A stretch of 64,000 bases of DNA from Phoenix dactylifera (taxonomy: Eukaryota; Streptophyta; Magnoliopsida; Arecales; Arecaceae), in contig NW_024068273.1 in assembly GCF_009389715.1 (NCBI RefSeq), positions 65,001-129,000 on the forward strand. The letters are read 5' to 3'. Of the stretch, positions 47,799-60,968 are shown one piece after another. Position numbers and translations under genes: made by a program. The stretch's first letter is position 1. Each line of letters begins with the position of its first letter. The notes beneath the pieces are model-generated. The model did not search any database. It was not told the origin of the DNA and was given only the letters and a program-made list of their open reading frames with translations.

Positions 47799-50700
47799 GC
47801 TATGTAGACAGGAATCAAGCTTTTCAGCCTCAACTCTGGTTCATAGATGACGAGGTGGAATGGTTAACAACAAACTTGAAGTGTTAGTCCAAAAAGAGTG
47901 GTATCTTGGAGATTGGTTTGTTGTTTCTTTGTTCGTATTTTATTTTATTTAGAAGGTTGGATCAGATACAAACTATAGAGTGACAGATAGGATTTTGAAG
48001 ACACATGATCCATTTATTTTTACTAATTACTAACGAGAATGATATAGGTTTTGTGATTCTTTTAGCTAGGGAGTTCATTCTTCAGTTGTTTTTTTTTTAA
48101 GCAATAGTAGAAGAGACTGGAAGTTCCTTTTTGTTGAAGAAAAAGATCTATGTTCAACATCCATGTGGTTTACTCAAGGACCATGTTTTTAGCAGCCTTC
48201 ACTATACCTAGCAGTGATCCACGTGTGAAATGCCTATGCCTGATTCTTGGAATGTGCTAAAGCCGGTCAATCTCGACCGACCAACACACATGCCCAAATT
48301 CCTGGGCGACATGCACTCGTCTTCTCCTATACAATCTACTCTTCGGGGGACTTTCAAGTAAGTACTATGTTGCCATGATAAACTACTAAGAACCTCCTCT
48401 GTTCTCTGAATGTCGTCCTGATTTAGGCATCGGAGGGTTTTCTATTGAATACATTTCAACAAAAGAACTTCTTCATCCTTGCCATTTCAAGTTGGAGCTT
48501 GGTCACATATCAGGACCCTACACACAACCTTCCGCTCTCAATCGTAGTCTCGCACGATCCGAATAGCCTATCATCGAGCCCTCCAGCATCTCTTCTGCTT
48601 GGCACTTAGGTCAAGCTGGTCCTCAGCGGCAACAACTCTCTTTAGCTTTTCCTTTGCACAAATTTCCGCAGGATTAAATTTATGGAAGACTTCTTCAGGA
48701 GGAAGATATGAGAGTTCCCTCCAACCTCATTTGTGTGCGATCTGTTTTCTAACGCTGCTGACATAAATACTTCGACTTTTTCAGGTGCGGTCACCTTTTA
48801 CAAAATGTCGAACATATGGTGATGTTACTAGAGAATATTCTAAAGAAGCACCCGTAAGACAATGTCTATTCCTCTGTCTGGAAGATAACATGTAAACTTC
48901 ATAGAGGCAATGCTAAGGATGCCAAAAGATGGAAGCTTGTAAGAGAAATCACACTCACGAGTTTGAAAATAACCGCTGTGATGCAGATGAAATGTGACAT
49001 GCCCATTAGTAGGTGCGATATCCCAGTCATTTGAAATGGTTTCTAGTTTGCAAGGCGTAAATAAGCAAAGTATGGTTGGCAATGGATAAAAAGCCCAGAT
49101 AAACTATCATTTACCGAACCAGGATCCTCTATATTGCAGCTTTGGCACTGCAAAATTCTGTACCATCATGGATGGCTACTACATCATCCATCTTGGAGAT
49201 AAACGAGTCTCCTTCATCGCTGCAACGCACCGTGTATTGCTCAAACAGTGGAATGAATGAGAGCAGTCCGTCTCCGAGATGGATGATATAGAAGCTATCC
49301 ACGACAGTACAGAACTTTGCGGTGCAAAAGTTGCACTACAGAGGTTCCGAACTCATTATTCATCTAATTTCCAATTCAAGAGGCATCAGCATTAGCGATT
49401 GAGAACAAACACCTGAAAATATTTATATGGTGCTCTTGAAATGACATATTTTCAGAATTTTGTTAGTGGTTTCTCCTATATCCTAGATGATGATGTTGGA
49501 ATTTGTCATTGAAACTTCTAGTAGAGTCTAGCTGTCGATGTTACCAAATTGTGATTAACTGATCTCTTCATTGTTTTGACTGGTCCAAGTTGATGGGTAA
49601 GGTAAGTTTTTCTTCTAAACGTCAACCATGACAAGCTCTAAGCTACAAAAATTAGGATATAAATTTTCTAGTGGTTGAATAAAACATCTATCAACAAGGT
49701 TATCCAAGGTCCTTTCTTGGAGTGTAAGAACCAGACTTATCGGCAAATCCTCTTAAAAGTTGTGGCTACGATTGGCCTAAAGATTTCTAGATAAAAGTTG
49801 ACAGTGATCCTACAATATACGGTACGATACGGTATGCTTTGTATCGTCCGATTTGGGCCGGTATAGTGTACCTTGCATGATCTACTTTCTTAATTCGATA
49901 ATGAAAAGGATATTTTATTAACTATGTTCTTGAGAATTTAAGGGTGGCACTGTTTAACTTGTTCAACTCGTTTAACTTGATTCAACCTGTTTCAGGCCGG
50001 CTTGTATTATTTGTTTAATAAAAAAGGTCAAGTTCAGGTCTAGATTTTTAATCTGTTTAATAAATAGGTTGGATTTTGGTTGACATATTTTTGTCCTATC
50101 ATATATTCGATCTGATCCCTATCTGGTCCTACCCGACCTGAAGGCCATGATTGAGTTGCTATTCTTTATATTAGCTTGTATGTGATAATTTAACGACGTT
50201 TGCTAAAGTTAGAACCATAATGGGGTCATATTTTGAATGGACAGAAAATAAAGGGACTTAACATTAGACTACTAAAAGAGTAAATACAATGAGATGGGAA
50301 AACATCCCCTTACCGGTACCTGACATGTTCAATCAATTGGACAGACAAAGCTGGTTTTATTAGAAAATTACGCATCCACTAAACGAACATTATCTTTCTT
50401 AAATCTCTCGTAATTGATCATATTATAAGGAACATACAATTGCTTAGAATATAGCCCACTAAAATATGTTTAATTAAAGCTGTTAAGAAAGGCACTCTAA
50501 TCCATCGTAAGGTACTCCAAGAAATTCTGACTTACAAGAGGATGCGTCCTTAAAACAACAAACTTTCCTACGTAGCCCTGAATCATTTTCTAGGAGCCCT
50601 TGCACATAGTTCTCGGTGCTATAGCCATGCATGGTCTCTTATTCAGCACCTTCCTTGCTAGCCATTCAAAGATCTGAAAGTAACAAGCACATAGTTCTCG

Positions 50701-50896
50701 GATTTCACTTGTCGGCACTCTAACCTGCCATCTTTTTAAATAAATCGAAACAAGAAATTTAAATCAAAACAAAAAGAAAAACAAATTGAACAAGGGCTTC
50801 CTTGCATTAAATAACCAGCATTAGTTACACTAAATCAACAAGACAACCACCATGCACCATGGTGGTTCCTCTCAGATACACTAGAGGTTTTGGAAT
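47799..50896. other. Intergenic between the polygalacturonase and MYB genes
   Basis: Mostly unremarkable. A GTACG/CGGTA-rich patch at 49,815-49,875 resembles the ends of the element at 4,761-5,382. The patch at 49,945-50,150 (lineage-like motifs with GTTTAAC and ACCCGACCTG) could be an old hAT remnant. No gene was recognised. Confidence 0.4.
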
Positions 50897-52065
50897 TCAT
50901 GAGGCGATACCCACACCTAAGAAGTCTATGAATGGAACATCCTTGTAGCTCGGCGAGTCATCTTCCTGTTCTTGCTCATCATTAGCTCTAATATTCACCA
51001 ACCGAATCATATTATCCCCGACTCTAATTATTTCAGACTCATTTGGATCCTTTCCTGCACAACCATCGTTCCCAGAGGTGAATCCGCCGGGGTAGTAAAC
51101 AAATGGCTTCTTGTTGGCCTGTCCTAGTGCACTGAAATTCTGATTGGCGCCATACATGGAAGTGCAGTGGCGTGAGAAAAGACGCTGGTTGGTCGAGTGA
51201 AAGCTCTCAAGAATCTTGAAGCCATGTCTCTGATTATAGTAATCCATTCTCTTCGCACCAGAATTATCACGTAGTGATGATGATTTGGTTGATCCAGAGA
51301 AGGCCCTCGAAGGTGATAACCCAAAGATCCTATCTTTTGTTGGGGGCCTCGAGTTACTCTCTCCTTGATGTCCAGTGCTGGTGTTGGTGCAATCATCAAG
51401 AAGGGGACTTTGAAAGTATCTCTTGCTAATGATCCTGGACCGTTCTCTTTGTCTTCGAGCCATGATCACATGCCAGTGGTTCTTCACAGCATTGTCAGTC
51501 CTACCAGGGAAGAGCCGTGCCATGAGCGCCCACTTGTTGCCATGAACCTGGTGGGCCGCGAGGAGCCTTTGTTCCTCTTCTTCTGTGAATGGTCTTTTGT
51601 TGATCCTAGGGTCAAGTTGGTTAAACCACCTCAATCTACAGCTCTTTCCTACAAATAGATTGGACAAATATAAGAACACGTTTCTTAAGAACTAAGATGC
51701 ACAAAAACTAGAAGTTTCATCCTTAAGAGTCTAATGACTAGACCTTTCACATGCCTTATCTTGTACTTCACCATAAGATTACTTGGCTTTAGTGCACTTT
51801 TCCAATATTCACTTGTGATGATGGAACTAAGGATCAAAAGAAACTTGGAATCAAATAATGGGAAATATTGGAATGTTTTTTTTTTATAGCTCAAGTTCTT
51901 ATTGTTACCTGATCTTCCTTGAAGCTTCTCAGCGATCGAGCTCCAATTGTGAGGTCCGTACTCCTCGACAAGCTGTCGTAGCTTCTCATCCTCACCGGGC
52001 CTCCAATGACCTCGGGTGCACCCCTCGGAGTCATCGGCTCCTCCGGCGACCGCCGGTGACTCCAT
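50897..52065 (-). CDS. R2R3-MYB transcription factor, MYB52/54/105/117 group (subgroup 21)
   Basis: Two exons: 52,065-51,909 and 51,648-50,897, joined as GRSG|KSCRLRWF at the standard R2R3-MYB intron position; 909 nt, 302 residues. The DNA-binding part occupies about residues 18-118: R2 from TRGHWRPGEDEKLRQLV to SCRLRWFNQLDPRI and R3 from RPFTEEEEQRLLAAHQ to TDNAVKNHWHVIMARR. The extended YGPHNWSSIAEKLQGRSG and the sequence FNQLDP are marks of the subgroup whose members control secondary wall formation, organ boundaries or abiotic stress in other plants. The C-terminal half is low-similarity and Ser/Asn-rich. ATG at 52,065 is the first Met in frame; upstream codons would need a TTG start. No second intron is needed. 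Confidence 0.93.
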
Positions 52066-52463
52066 GATTAGCAAAGCTCCTCTTTGTTTAAACTGCCTTG
52101 CATGAAGGTATCATGGGTGAAACGCTATGATATCGAAATAAGAGTTGGAAGAAAGAGGGGATGAGAGGAAGAGGAGAGGAAGGCATAAGTAGGAGGGAAG
52201 GGGTGATGGATTGGTCTGGGGTTTTGATGGCAAGTCACTTTAGTTGGCTTTGCACGATAAGAGAAGTGCTATTTCATGTGGTTTTCCCTTCGTGTATAGC
52301 ACCTCAATACGGCTTGCGTGTTTTGATATTGGCTCATCTCTCACTCTCAAATCCGACCTATCCTCACAATTTTCTTAAGGATATTTCTCTTAACTTCCTC
52401 CTTCATTCTCAAATCTCACCTATCCTCATAACTTTCTTCACAATATTTCTTTCAACTTCCTTG

Positions 52464-52538
<75 letters not shown>

Positions 52539-52610
52539 AGATATATATTCCAAATATTTTTTGAGCAACCCAAAGAATGGAAAAAATCAATCCTTTATTT
52601 TATTAACTCT
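52066..52610 (-). promoter_or_regulatory. MYB upstream region with a CT microsatellite
   Basis: A (CT)n run of about 64 bp lies at 52,470-52,533. On the MYB coding strand it reads (GA)n, about 400 bp upstream of the start. Just before it, two imperfect copies of a 55-bp sequence (TCTCAAATC...CACCTATCCTCA) occur at about 52,345-52,400 and 52,405-52,460. GA tracts are common in plant promoters, but function is not shown. Confidence 0.4.
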
Positions 52611-52907
52611 TGAAAGTAATAGATCCTTATATAATTTAGTCATTCCTGACCATGAAATTAATTTGAGAACTAGGATGGGAGAAAACCTAGTAGAAATTGG
52701 GTGAGAGACTCGGTTCAGGCATTGGTGCTAATATATAACTTTATCAATTGTACTAGTTCGAACCTCCCCTTATTTACGTGTGATCACAAATAGATTGATA
52801 TTTTATTAATAATTATTTGTAAATAAATAATATTTTTAGTGTGCACTTATTCCTGCTCCTCTTTACTCGTTTTTTTTAGGTTTACGGACCACATCTTTTG
52901 CTTGTAA

Positions 52908-52968
<61 letters not shown>

Positions 52969-53315
52969 TATAATGTGTGTGTGCGCACGCTTTTTCTGAA
53001 ATTTCAATAAATTGTAGCTTCTTCCAGACTTTTTGTGAGTATCTTTTTACGTCAAGTTTTTTGTATATTTTCAAATATGCAAATCAATTTTTCTTAAAAA
53101 CAGTTAAATGGGTTTGCTAACATGGCCTTGTATGTTCTAAAGAAAGAGAAAAAAGAGAAAAAAGAAAAAAACAGTTAGACCATGCACATAAGTTTTATTA
53201 ACTATACAGGTTGGTAGTTGAATTTTGGTCACAAGACCTAATTTGATGGATCATCTCTATTTGTGCAAAGGATACGTTTGTGAAACCTCTATGTTGGTTT
53301 TTTGTCCAAAAGCAC

Positions 53316-53455
53316 TAAAACTCTCACTTGATCTCATCCAAAAAGATTAGTTGGAAGATATTATTTGAATTTCTTGATCCTGTATAAGTACCCAAAATTT
53401 ACCCAACAAATAACTGATGTAGGACTGAACACATGCTTGCACGAATCCTCATAGT
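53316..53455 (-). mobile_element. LTR remnant of a dispersed family
   Basis: On the minus strand it reads from GAGGATTCGTGCAAGCATGT through TCAGTCCTACATCAGTTATT to TACTTATACAGGATCAAG. Relatives lie at 56,878-57,018 and 59,275-59,412, and its first 45 bp resemble the LTR start of the element at 7,307-8,168. Only LTR sequence remains; it is an old fragment. Confidence 0.55.
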
Positions 53456-56400
53456 TATATTAATGTAATAGATGGTGTTGGATGCAAAAATGGATGATTA
53501 CTCCTAGAAGTTAAGCAAATGTATTGAATAATAGGTATTACTATTCTTTTTTTTTGTTAGGCACTTATGGCTTTTCTGATTTAAATTATATGTTAGTGCT
53601 ATATCAAATGAATTCTAAAATTCCTGTTGATCTAATTTAGTGAAAGCATCTTATTTCTCAAAAAAAAATACAAAGATTACATGCATCTTTAAATTTACTT
53701 GTGCTTTAGTTTTGTGCAATTTAGTTTATGTTTTGTAGGTAAAGTGCTGATTTCCTTCATTTTCCTTTTTGCCTTAGGGAGAATAAGGGCAGGGCTGGGT
53801 GGGTTATTTGAGAGGGAAAAGAAGGAAGTGTCCATTTATTAGTTACAGTTTTCTTTTTTCTCTCTTAAACAAAACATATAGTTTCACATTAGCAAACTAT
53901 TAACAGAGAATTGTTAGTTTAGCAAACTACAGTGCGATGAACAAATGCAGTCACTAAAAAGTCGAAGCATTTATCCAACTGTGGTTTTTATTGTTACATA
54001 TGAAATTACAAATGAGCTAAGATAATTAGTTGGGATCTTTGAGGGAGAAGTCTTAGATTTGTTAGATTTGTGATGTTACAGATGAGATTTCTTAATTGGA
54101 TTCTCTTTTCCTTGCACCATCTTCTAACCATTCAATGCAAGGTTAGAAAAGTTGAACACCGTTTGAATCTGCATCAGGAAAATCTAGGTAGACCGTCTTT
54201 GTTTACCTCCATATACAGATAACCAGTCTGATTTTAGATGATAGAGATATGTTTCTGAGGTCTATTCCTTACTGATGGAGATGTTACATCCTATGTAATC
54301 ATACTCTTCTGCACATTTCTTTTACATGCACGTCTACATGGAATAGTCATACCCCAACTGCTTTTTGATTTTTAGTTTATTTTCCTTTGTCGAACAATGC
54401 TTGGTGATCATAGCGATGAGATCGATCCGTTGGTCTATAAATCAGCATACATATATATGATGACATCTTGCTTGACCTTCAATGTGCAACATTAGTTAGT
54501 TGTAGAGATGGTGAAGTATAAGCTAATAGAACCATTTAATTTGTTCGAGAAAAAAAAGCCAAGGGTCAAAAAAAGCTGGTTGCTATAGATGGCATCTTGT
54601 GTTCTTCAAAAAAAATTAAAAATAAAAAAAAAGAAGTTATATATCTTGCGTACGTAACAATCACCAATTAATCACATCTTTATAATAACTTTTAGCAATT
54701 CGTTCATACAGTAATAAAAACATTGGAAGTTTAATCAAGTCTAGAAAAAATTGTACCACCTTTTGAATTTTTCCAAATGAACCAAAGGCAAAAGGACCAA
54801 AACACGAAGAAACAACAAGGAGATCAAAGATTGTCCATCAAGGAACCATCAGCCTATGGCTAAAACACGAAGAAACAACAAAAAACATGTCTAACCATAT
54901 AATGCACATCATACCCAATCATAGTTCTCACCTTCTTCCAAAATGGTATGCTATGATGTGAGAGAATTAATCAACATCCAACAAATCAAGTTGCATAGAT
55001 AATAAATTCATGTGCATGAATGCAAGTTATTATGTACATATATGTTCTCGCGAAAGAAAAAGAAAGAAGAATACGAAGTAATTCTAGATAGGTATGGGCC
55101 TGTTCAATGAACCGTTTTGCTAAAAAAGAGAAAGTACCATATGAATCTCCTTGGTAACGGGACATGTAGGCTTTATATCTTTTCTTGATGGCTCTAGTGA
55201 ACTCTATATATACCTTGTTTGTTGTTTTTTCAAGAATTAGAGATATATATTGTTGAACAATTTTGGAGATTAATACAACAAAGATGGCATGCTTTCTAAT
55301 TAAAATGAGAGTAACAAAACGTAGTGGTGCTTGTGGGATGATGGGAAGCACATTAGACTTTATCAACAACAATGATCATGAAGTTAATTTAATCTTTGAT
55401 TGCCTAAAAATTAAGAGAAAAATGGAATTAATTCTCAAACAATACAGGGGCAGTTGGATTCGTTTATTGTACATGGTTTTCTTCCATTTCATCAATCACA
55501 TGTTTGGTGCACTTGCATATATATATATATATATATATGACATAAACTGTGTATATGATCGATGTATTATGCATTGTGCCATATAGATTACATTAAATAT
55601 GTTGTTACGATTGCACAAGTGTATGATGGACACAAAGATAATCTTGATGAAAAATGATGTTCCTTCTTTCCTCTCCTTGATTACTTCTACATTTGTTTGT
55701 ATGCGCGAGGGTTCGAGAGCACCTTACATTAAGATTTGTTAAGGAGTGAAGATTAGTTTTAATCTAATAACATTTACTAAGATCTGCCAAGGATTGCACA
55801 CTAGTTTTAAGCTTACAACATGTCTACTCTTTCTATTCGTACTGTCGGCAAAAAATTGAACTTGTGGTCTTTTGTGGGGCCTTGTTCCACCAAACTACAT
55901 CCCATAATATGAAACCTTATATTTTTGTCCTAATTAAGGATTCAATTAAATAAAAGTTTGCACATGAATTCTCTCTGCAAGCATTCCCAGACGAAAATAT
56001 AAGACAACTGCTGGCAACCTTCTCCTTGTCTTTACTCCAACTTCTGATAAAATTCATTTACATGGGAAACATACCTTTCTTATTAGACAACTCTGTGTGT
56101 GTGTGTGTGTGTGTGTGAGGACGAGATACGTGGATGTAGGAAAGGTTTGACGTAGCTTTCAGTCAGTACATGGAGAAACTTTTAGGTTACCTGCAAATGT
56201 CTACATTGTGCAGTGTGGCTTACCTATAAAAAACACACACACAAAAAAAAAAAAAAAACCTATTGGAAGTTATATTCAAATATACATAGTAACCACCCCT
56301 TCATTGTTTCAATTTTAAAACTAAACCATATTTTCTCAGCCATGTCTATTTTGACGCCAATAGAACTCGACAACTCGAAGAAACGAATGACTTCACCAAA

Positions 56401-56489
56401 CTTCTCCTTTTGCCCCGAAGTTCCCAAAGGTCATCTGCCCAAAGAATATTGTGGGCAACACCTCTCCACAGCCAACCAAGTTTGAAAAT

Positions 56490-56760
56490 ACCCACAAGCA
56501 TGCTGCCACCTTTCTCTTTTCAACCATAGACTCCCACATCATGCTCCATTCAAGACCTTAGTTAGCCTACCAAAACCATCCATTGCACCCTCACTGACTT
56601 TCATTTGATAAGACACCTTAATACCCATATGCTGCCACCTTTATCTTTTCAACCATAGACTCCCACATCATGTTCCATTCAAGACCTTAATTAACCTACC
56701 AAAACCATCCATTGCACTCTCACTGGCTTTCATTTGATAAGACGCCTTAGAGGTTGGTGA
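56490..56760. repeat. Tandem duplication, two units of about 130 bp
   Basis: Two adjacent copies (about 56,500-56,630 and 56,631-56,757) share TGCTGCCACCTTT...CTTTTCAACCATAGACTCCC through CTTTCATTTGATAAGAC with only a handful of differences. The source sequence is not recognised. Confidence 0.8.
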
Positions 56761-56877
56761 AAATGCCAGTCTAACTAAAATCTTCATCCAACCTCATTTG
56801 AAATGTTGGTCTTTCCACATGGAGAATTTGGAGTCCGGCCGAGACCACACGGCTTTGAATGCATAGTCAGCCAATGA

Positions 56878-57018
56878 AAACTATGAGGATCGTACGGGCG
56901 TATGTTTAGTCCTGCATCGGTTATTTGCTATATAAATTTTGGGTACTTATACAAGATCAAGGAACCCAAATAATACCTCCCAGCTAACCATTTTTGGTGA
57001 GGTATTGGGTTGTGACAG
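56878..57018 (+). mobile_element. LTR remnant of the same dispersed family
   Basis: It runs from TGAGGATCGTACGGGCGTAT to GGTTGTGACA, matching the 53,316 and 59,275 fragments. It shows what may be both ends of a short LTR (about 135 bp), but no target duplication. It is an old solo-LTR or TRIM relic. Confidence 0.55.
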
Positions 57019-57065
57019 AAATGATCAATTCTATGATAATTACAAAAAACTAACCACAATATTAC

Positions 57066-57096
<31 letters not shown>

Positions 57097-57849
57097 TATT
57101 AATGTAATTGTTGTTAGTTTGCAAATGCAACAGAAATCAAATGGTAAAGATAATTTAGAAGTTGCTGCTGAATTATCGCTTGGAAAAATGACTTGTGATC
57201 ATGGGATAAGGATAATTGAACTACTTTTGTTTTGTTGAGGAAAAGAAAAGGTAATGTTACCTATTCTTATGTAGTGTACGAATTCAGCAATCCATTACCA
57301 TTTCTTTCTCTTTCTTTGTAGTGTACGAGTTCAGCAATCATATGCAAGTGGACATCAGATGATGACTTGGTATGATAGGATACTAAGGATCAATGGTTGG
57401 CAGTGAAACCAACGTTGCAACTCTTATGCCTACGCCACCGCATCCAAGCCCGGCCGCCAACATTCTTGAATGCTTGATATAATTATGTGAGATTAGATCG
57501 ATAAGATGGAGATACAAGAAAAGGACTTCCGAGAAATGCTTCCACTGCCATGGAGGGCATTGCTGCAGGGATTCAGTTGCGAAGGCTCGGATAGTTGGCA
57601 TTCCATATTATTATAAGAATTTATCAGAATTTGGCTGCATGAAATAGAAATGGTTGTCCAAATATTATTTGTAATCATATTGATTTTATACTTTGTCATG
57701 CAATTTTCTTGTGTGCTCCATGAAGAGTTCACCAAGTCTCGATAGGAGAACTCTATTTTTTTTTGCCTTATTTATTTTTTAAATATATAGCTCCATATAT
57801 AGTTAAGCAAGTGATCCAAAAGGATTACTAGACTAAATGTAAACCACTC

Positions 57850-58230
57850 TGGCCACTACGAGCAAGGTTGGCAACGATATGTAGCTCTCTATCCGAGAAG
57901 AATCAAGCGAAGCGATAGAAAGCAGAGATGATATAAAAATCGAAATCTACATTTTTAAGAATTTTATCTTTTTTTAGAATATTTCTACTAATGATGTCTA
58001 TTTTAGAAAAAAGAATTCTATTAAAATTAGAAAGAGTAATCCGATCAAAATTGCGTAAGGATGAACCTCACTATTATAAATAGAAGTTATGTACCTCCAT
58101 TTTTTAATTATTAATAAAAAAATAGAGGACTTAAGCCCTACTTTCGCAATATATCTATCTTCTACTAATTTTCTTTTAAGAGATTAGAGTTGAACAGGTT
58201 GAAGAAAATATTTCTTCTCCCCACTCGAAT
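57850..58230. mobile_element. Possible LTR fragment
   Basis: CACTATTATAAATAGAAG (TATA-like), then TTAATTATTAATAAAAAAAT (poly(A)-signal-like) about 40 bp on, within a stretch of LTR-like character. The borders are not clear. This is a weak call, and any such element is old and fragmentary. Confidence 0.25.
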
Positions 58231-59274
58231 CAGCAAGTCTCGATAAAAAAAAAATTAATTTTTTTCTTTTTCTTCTTCTTTTTTTTTTAAGTATGAATGG
58301 TATTCAACCATGTGAATTGGAAACCCAAACCTATCTTCAATGCATGTGCCTAGGAAAGGGGTAATTTTTCAACCAATGGACCCAAGTCTTGTTGTCGTTG
58401 AAGGCCACCATTTAAAATGGCTAATGAAGCTAAGACTGTACATGCTGGTGGTGATTACTGTACATTGGTTATGAATTGAACATTCGGAGCTCGCTAGTTC
58501 TGAGGGATGCATCAGTATGAATCATACCATCAAAATCTCATGAATTTGTCACCTAAGAATCCTTGGAACCTTTCTCATTTCGTCATTTTGGATACAATCA
58601 GTTAATATCTCAGTATATATTCCAAGAGTTGAGGTTACTAATTTGATTTCCTACAGTCCACTCCTTCAGCTTTGATTGGCATGCTTCATTTGAAGGATCT
58701 AAGATAGAAGACTTCTCCAATTATATGAACCTGAACTAGTGTTTGCAATCATTCAAAACAAAGAAACGGAGTCACTGTAGAGACTTGGGCCTGTGCAAGC
58801 TGTAGGCCTTTTTAAATGTTTTACCTTTCCGTGGGGGATGAATGCGGTTTCTCCAAGTGAGGTTGGTTCCTGCAAAGGGGTGCGAGGTTGGTTCCTGTAA
58901 AGCCAAATTCTATATTTGTCTTCTTTTTTTTCCTAAAAAAATACTTATCTTGAGCAAATATTTTATTTTATTTTCATAAAATAAAACTAGGTTGAGATTC
59001 CACCTCATACACACATAAGGAGAAAGAAATGAGTGCCTTAGATCGTGCACATGATCTAAGTTTGTAAGGTTAAGCTTCCTCAGTATTTAGAACCCTTCAA
59101 CTGAAGAAGTCTTCAGCCTTCTCCAATGGTTTGAATCTGTTCACAATCCATTTCTATGCCCACCCCTTCTCTTGGGCTACAATGATGGCAGTAAAACTAA
59201 GAACTGCAAAACGGTGGTGCTAGTGACAATTGGAGGTGAGCTCAGCTCAAGAGGACTAGACCATGATGAATTAT

Positions 59275-59412
59275 GTAACAAATAGAACCTCACCCAAAAA
59301 AGCTAGCTGGAAAATATTATATGGGTTTTTTGATCTTGTATAAATATTCAAGATCTATTCAGTGAACAGCTGATGTAGGACTAAACATACGCTCGCACTG
59401 GTCCTCACATGC
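59275..59412 (-). mobile_element. LTR remnant of the same dispersed family
   Basis: On the minus strand it matches the 53,316 and 56,878 fragments: GAGGACCAGTGCGAGCGTAT, TTTAGTCCTACATCAGCTGT, then TATACAAGATCAAAAAACCC and the CTAGCTTTTTTGGGTGAGG end. Only LTR sequence remains. Confidence 0.55.
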
Positions 59413-60895
59413 CTGCTTTTAGCATTTATTGTTTTGGATGCATTCACCAAAATGATTTACCTTTGGTTACATGCACTGGTTGCAATTCCTTGCCTGGAAA
59501 TTAAGCTGATGAGATTCTAGACGGTTTTGTAGATCAGAAAACTTAAAAAATAGAAAAGACCAGCAACCCATATTTGCCATACCAATCGGTATTGTACCGT
59601 ACCAAACATACTATACTATATCAGTATTAAATCGGTATGCAGTTTCATACCATACCAATACTCAATGTGCTTCACCGTCTCATACCATACTGCATACTGA
59701 TACCGTAATAAAATAGTACCGATACGAAGACCGGTACCGAGACAGCGAATCTTGCTAACAACATATAGCCCTTCCCACCAAACAAGTTGTCACTTTTAGC
59801 ACTTGATAGGTCTTATATAAAATCATTCATGCATCATTTCCGCATGATGGTCCTCTATTTCATATTTGATTGAATCTAAAATTAACTTCATTCAATTTTA
59901 TGGCTTGAAGATATTAATCTTACAATAATTTTCTCTGAATAGGGAAAGCGTGCGGTTTAGGCCTTGTATGCAATACAAACTTCCCATGCATCATGATGCA
60001 AGCAACTTTTTTTATTTTTCATCGGTGGACAATGTTCTAGACTACACGCGAATTTTATGTTCTCCTACAAAGGAAAACAAGGTTCCATTAAAAATTTACG
60101 GATATAAACTGCATCCTCCATTGGTTTTCTTTTTCTTTTAAAAAGAAGCTGCAGCCTTAATTAGTTGACCCAATTTCTCTAACTTAATAAATCTATGAAT
60201 TATGATGGGGTTGATGCACCTATCCTTAGCAGGATTTTCTTAAGATTGCCACTCCTCAGACAATGAATACAAGCATGCTTACAATTGATTTGAAGAACCT
60301 AGCAAGGAAAATGATATGCATCCCCCATGAATGTCCCCCAACAAGTATATATAAAGCGGATCGGCCTTGAATCACCGGCTCCCAGCCCCAATCACGATTG
60401 GCCCAACTCTTAGGCGACTGAAGCGGTTGCCTAGGGTTCCGGCCTAAAGAAGGCCCACCGTTGAAAAAGCTTTATAGAAAAAATAGAAAGAAAAAAGCCT
60501 ATCCTGTGAGTTCGCCTCAGGCCGGCTCACTGTAGAGAAGGGCTCAAAAACAAAACGGCCTTAAGCCCCCAAATACATTGGGCCGCTCCTGGCCCCAGTT
60601 TACACTTTCATGGAGAATGTTTTGGGTGTTGGAAGCAGTAGCATGAACCAACGGGGATTATAGTCGATGGAGGTACATGCAGTTCATTTTATCCTCATAT
60701 AATGTTAGAAAATGCATTGTAGGAAGCACAAATTCTTCTTGAGAATCTCAACTGGGTGCTTCCTTCCAAATTTGCTAGCTAGCTAGGAGATTCTATATAA
60801 ACTCTAGTAGCTTGGAAGAAAGGTGGCATGACTTGGTGAGAGAGAGAGTATTATCTGTAGGTTACTTATATGATGAATTTAACATTTACTAGCGT

Positions 60896-60900
60896 GCGGG

Positions 60901-60943
<43 letters not shown>

Positions 60944-60968
60944 GCGTGTTCGATCCACGCTCACCGCA
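60896..60968 (+). tRNA. tRNA-Phe (GAA)
   Basis: A 73-nt sequence folds as a complete cloverleaf: acceptor GCGGGGA/TCACCGC with discriminator A, D-arm GCTCAGTTGGGAGAGC, anticodon arm TCAGACTGAAGATCTGA with anticodon GAA at 60,929-60,931, and T-arm GCGTGTTCGATCCACGC. Internal A and B boxes look canonical. It has no intron and no encoded CCA. A TTTT stop signal follows at 60,972. It agrees with the standard plant nuclear tRNA-Phe. Confidence 0.97.

Larger units (their letters stand above)
52611..60895. other. Gene-poor region with microsatellites and old repeats
   Basis: Contents: (TA)n at 52,911-52,962; TA run at 55,518-55,538; (GT)n at 56,095-56,117; TA/CA run at 57,064-57,096; a 26-bp direct repeat around GTAGTGTACGA (57,272 and 57,321); GTACCG-type sequence at 59,575-59,745; and a GC-rich CCTAGG-containing patch at 60,370-60,600 that looks like a decayed transposon. 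LTR remnants and a tandem duplication are listed separately. No gene was found. Confidence 0.45.

Noticed and set aside
52470-52533. CT repeat as a possible CRISPR-like or satellite array
   Set aside because: It is a simple dinucleotide microsatellite; no spaced direct repeats.
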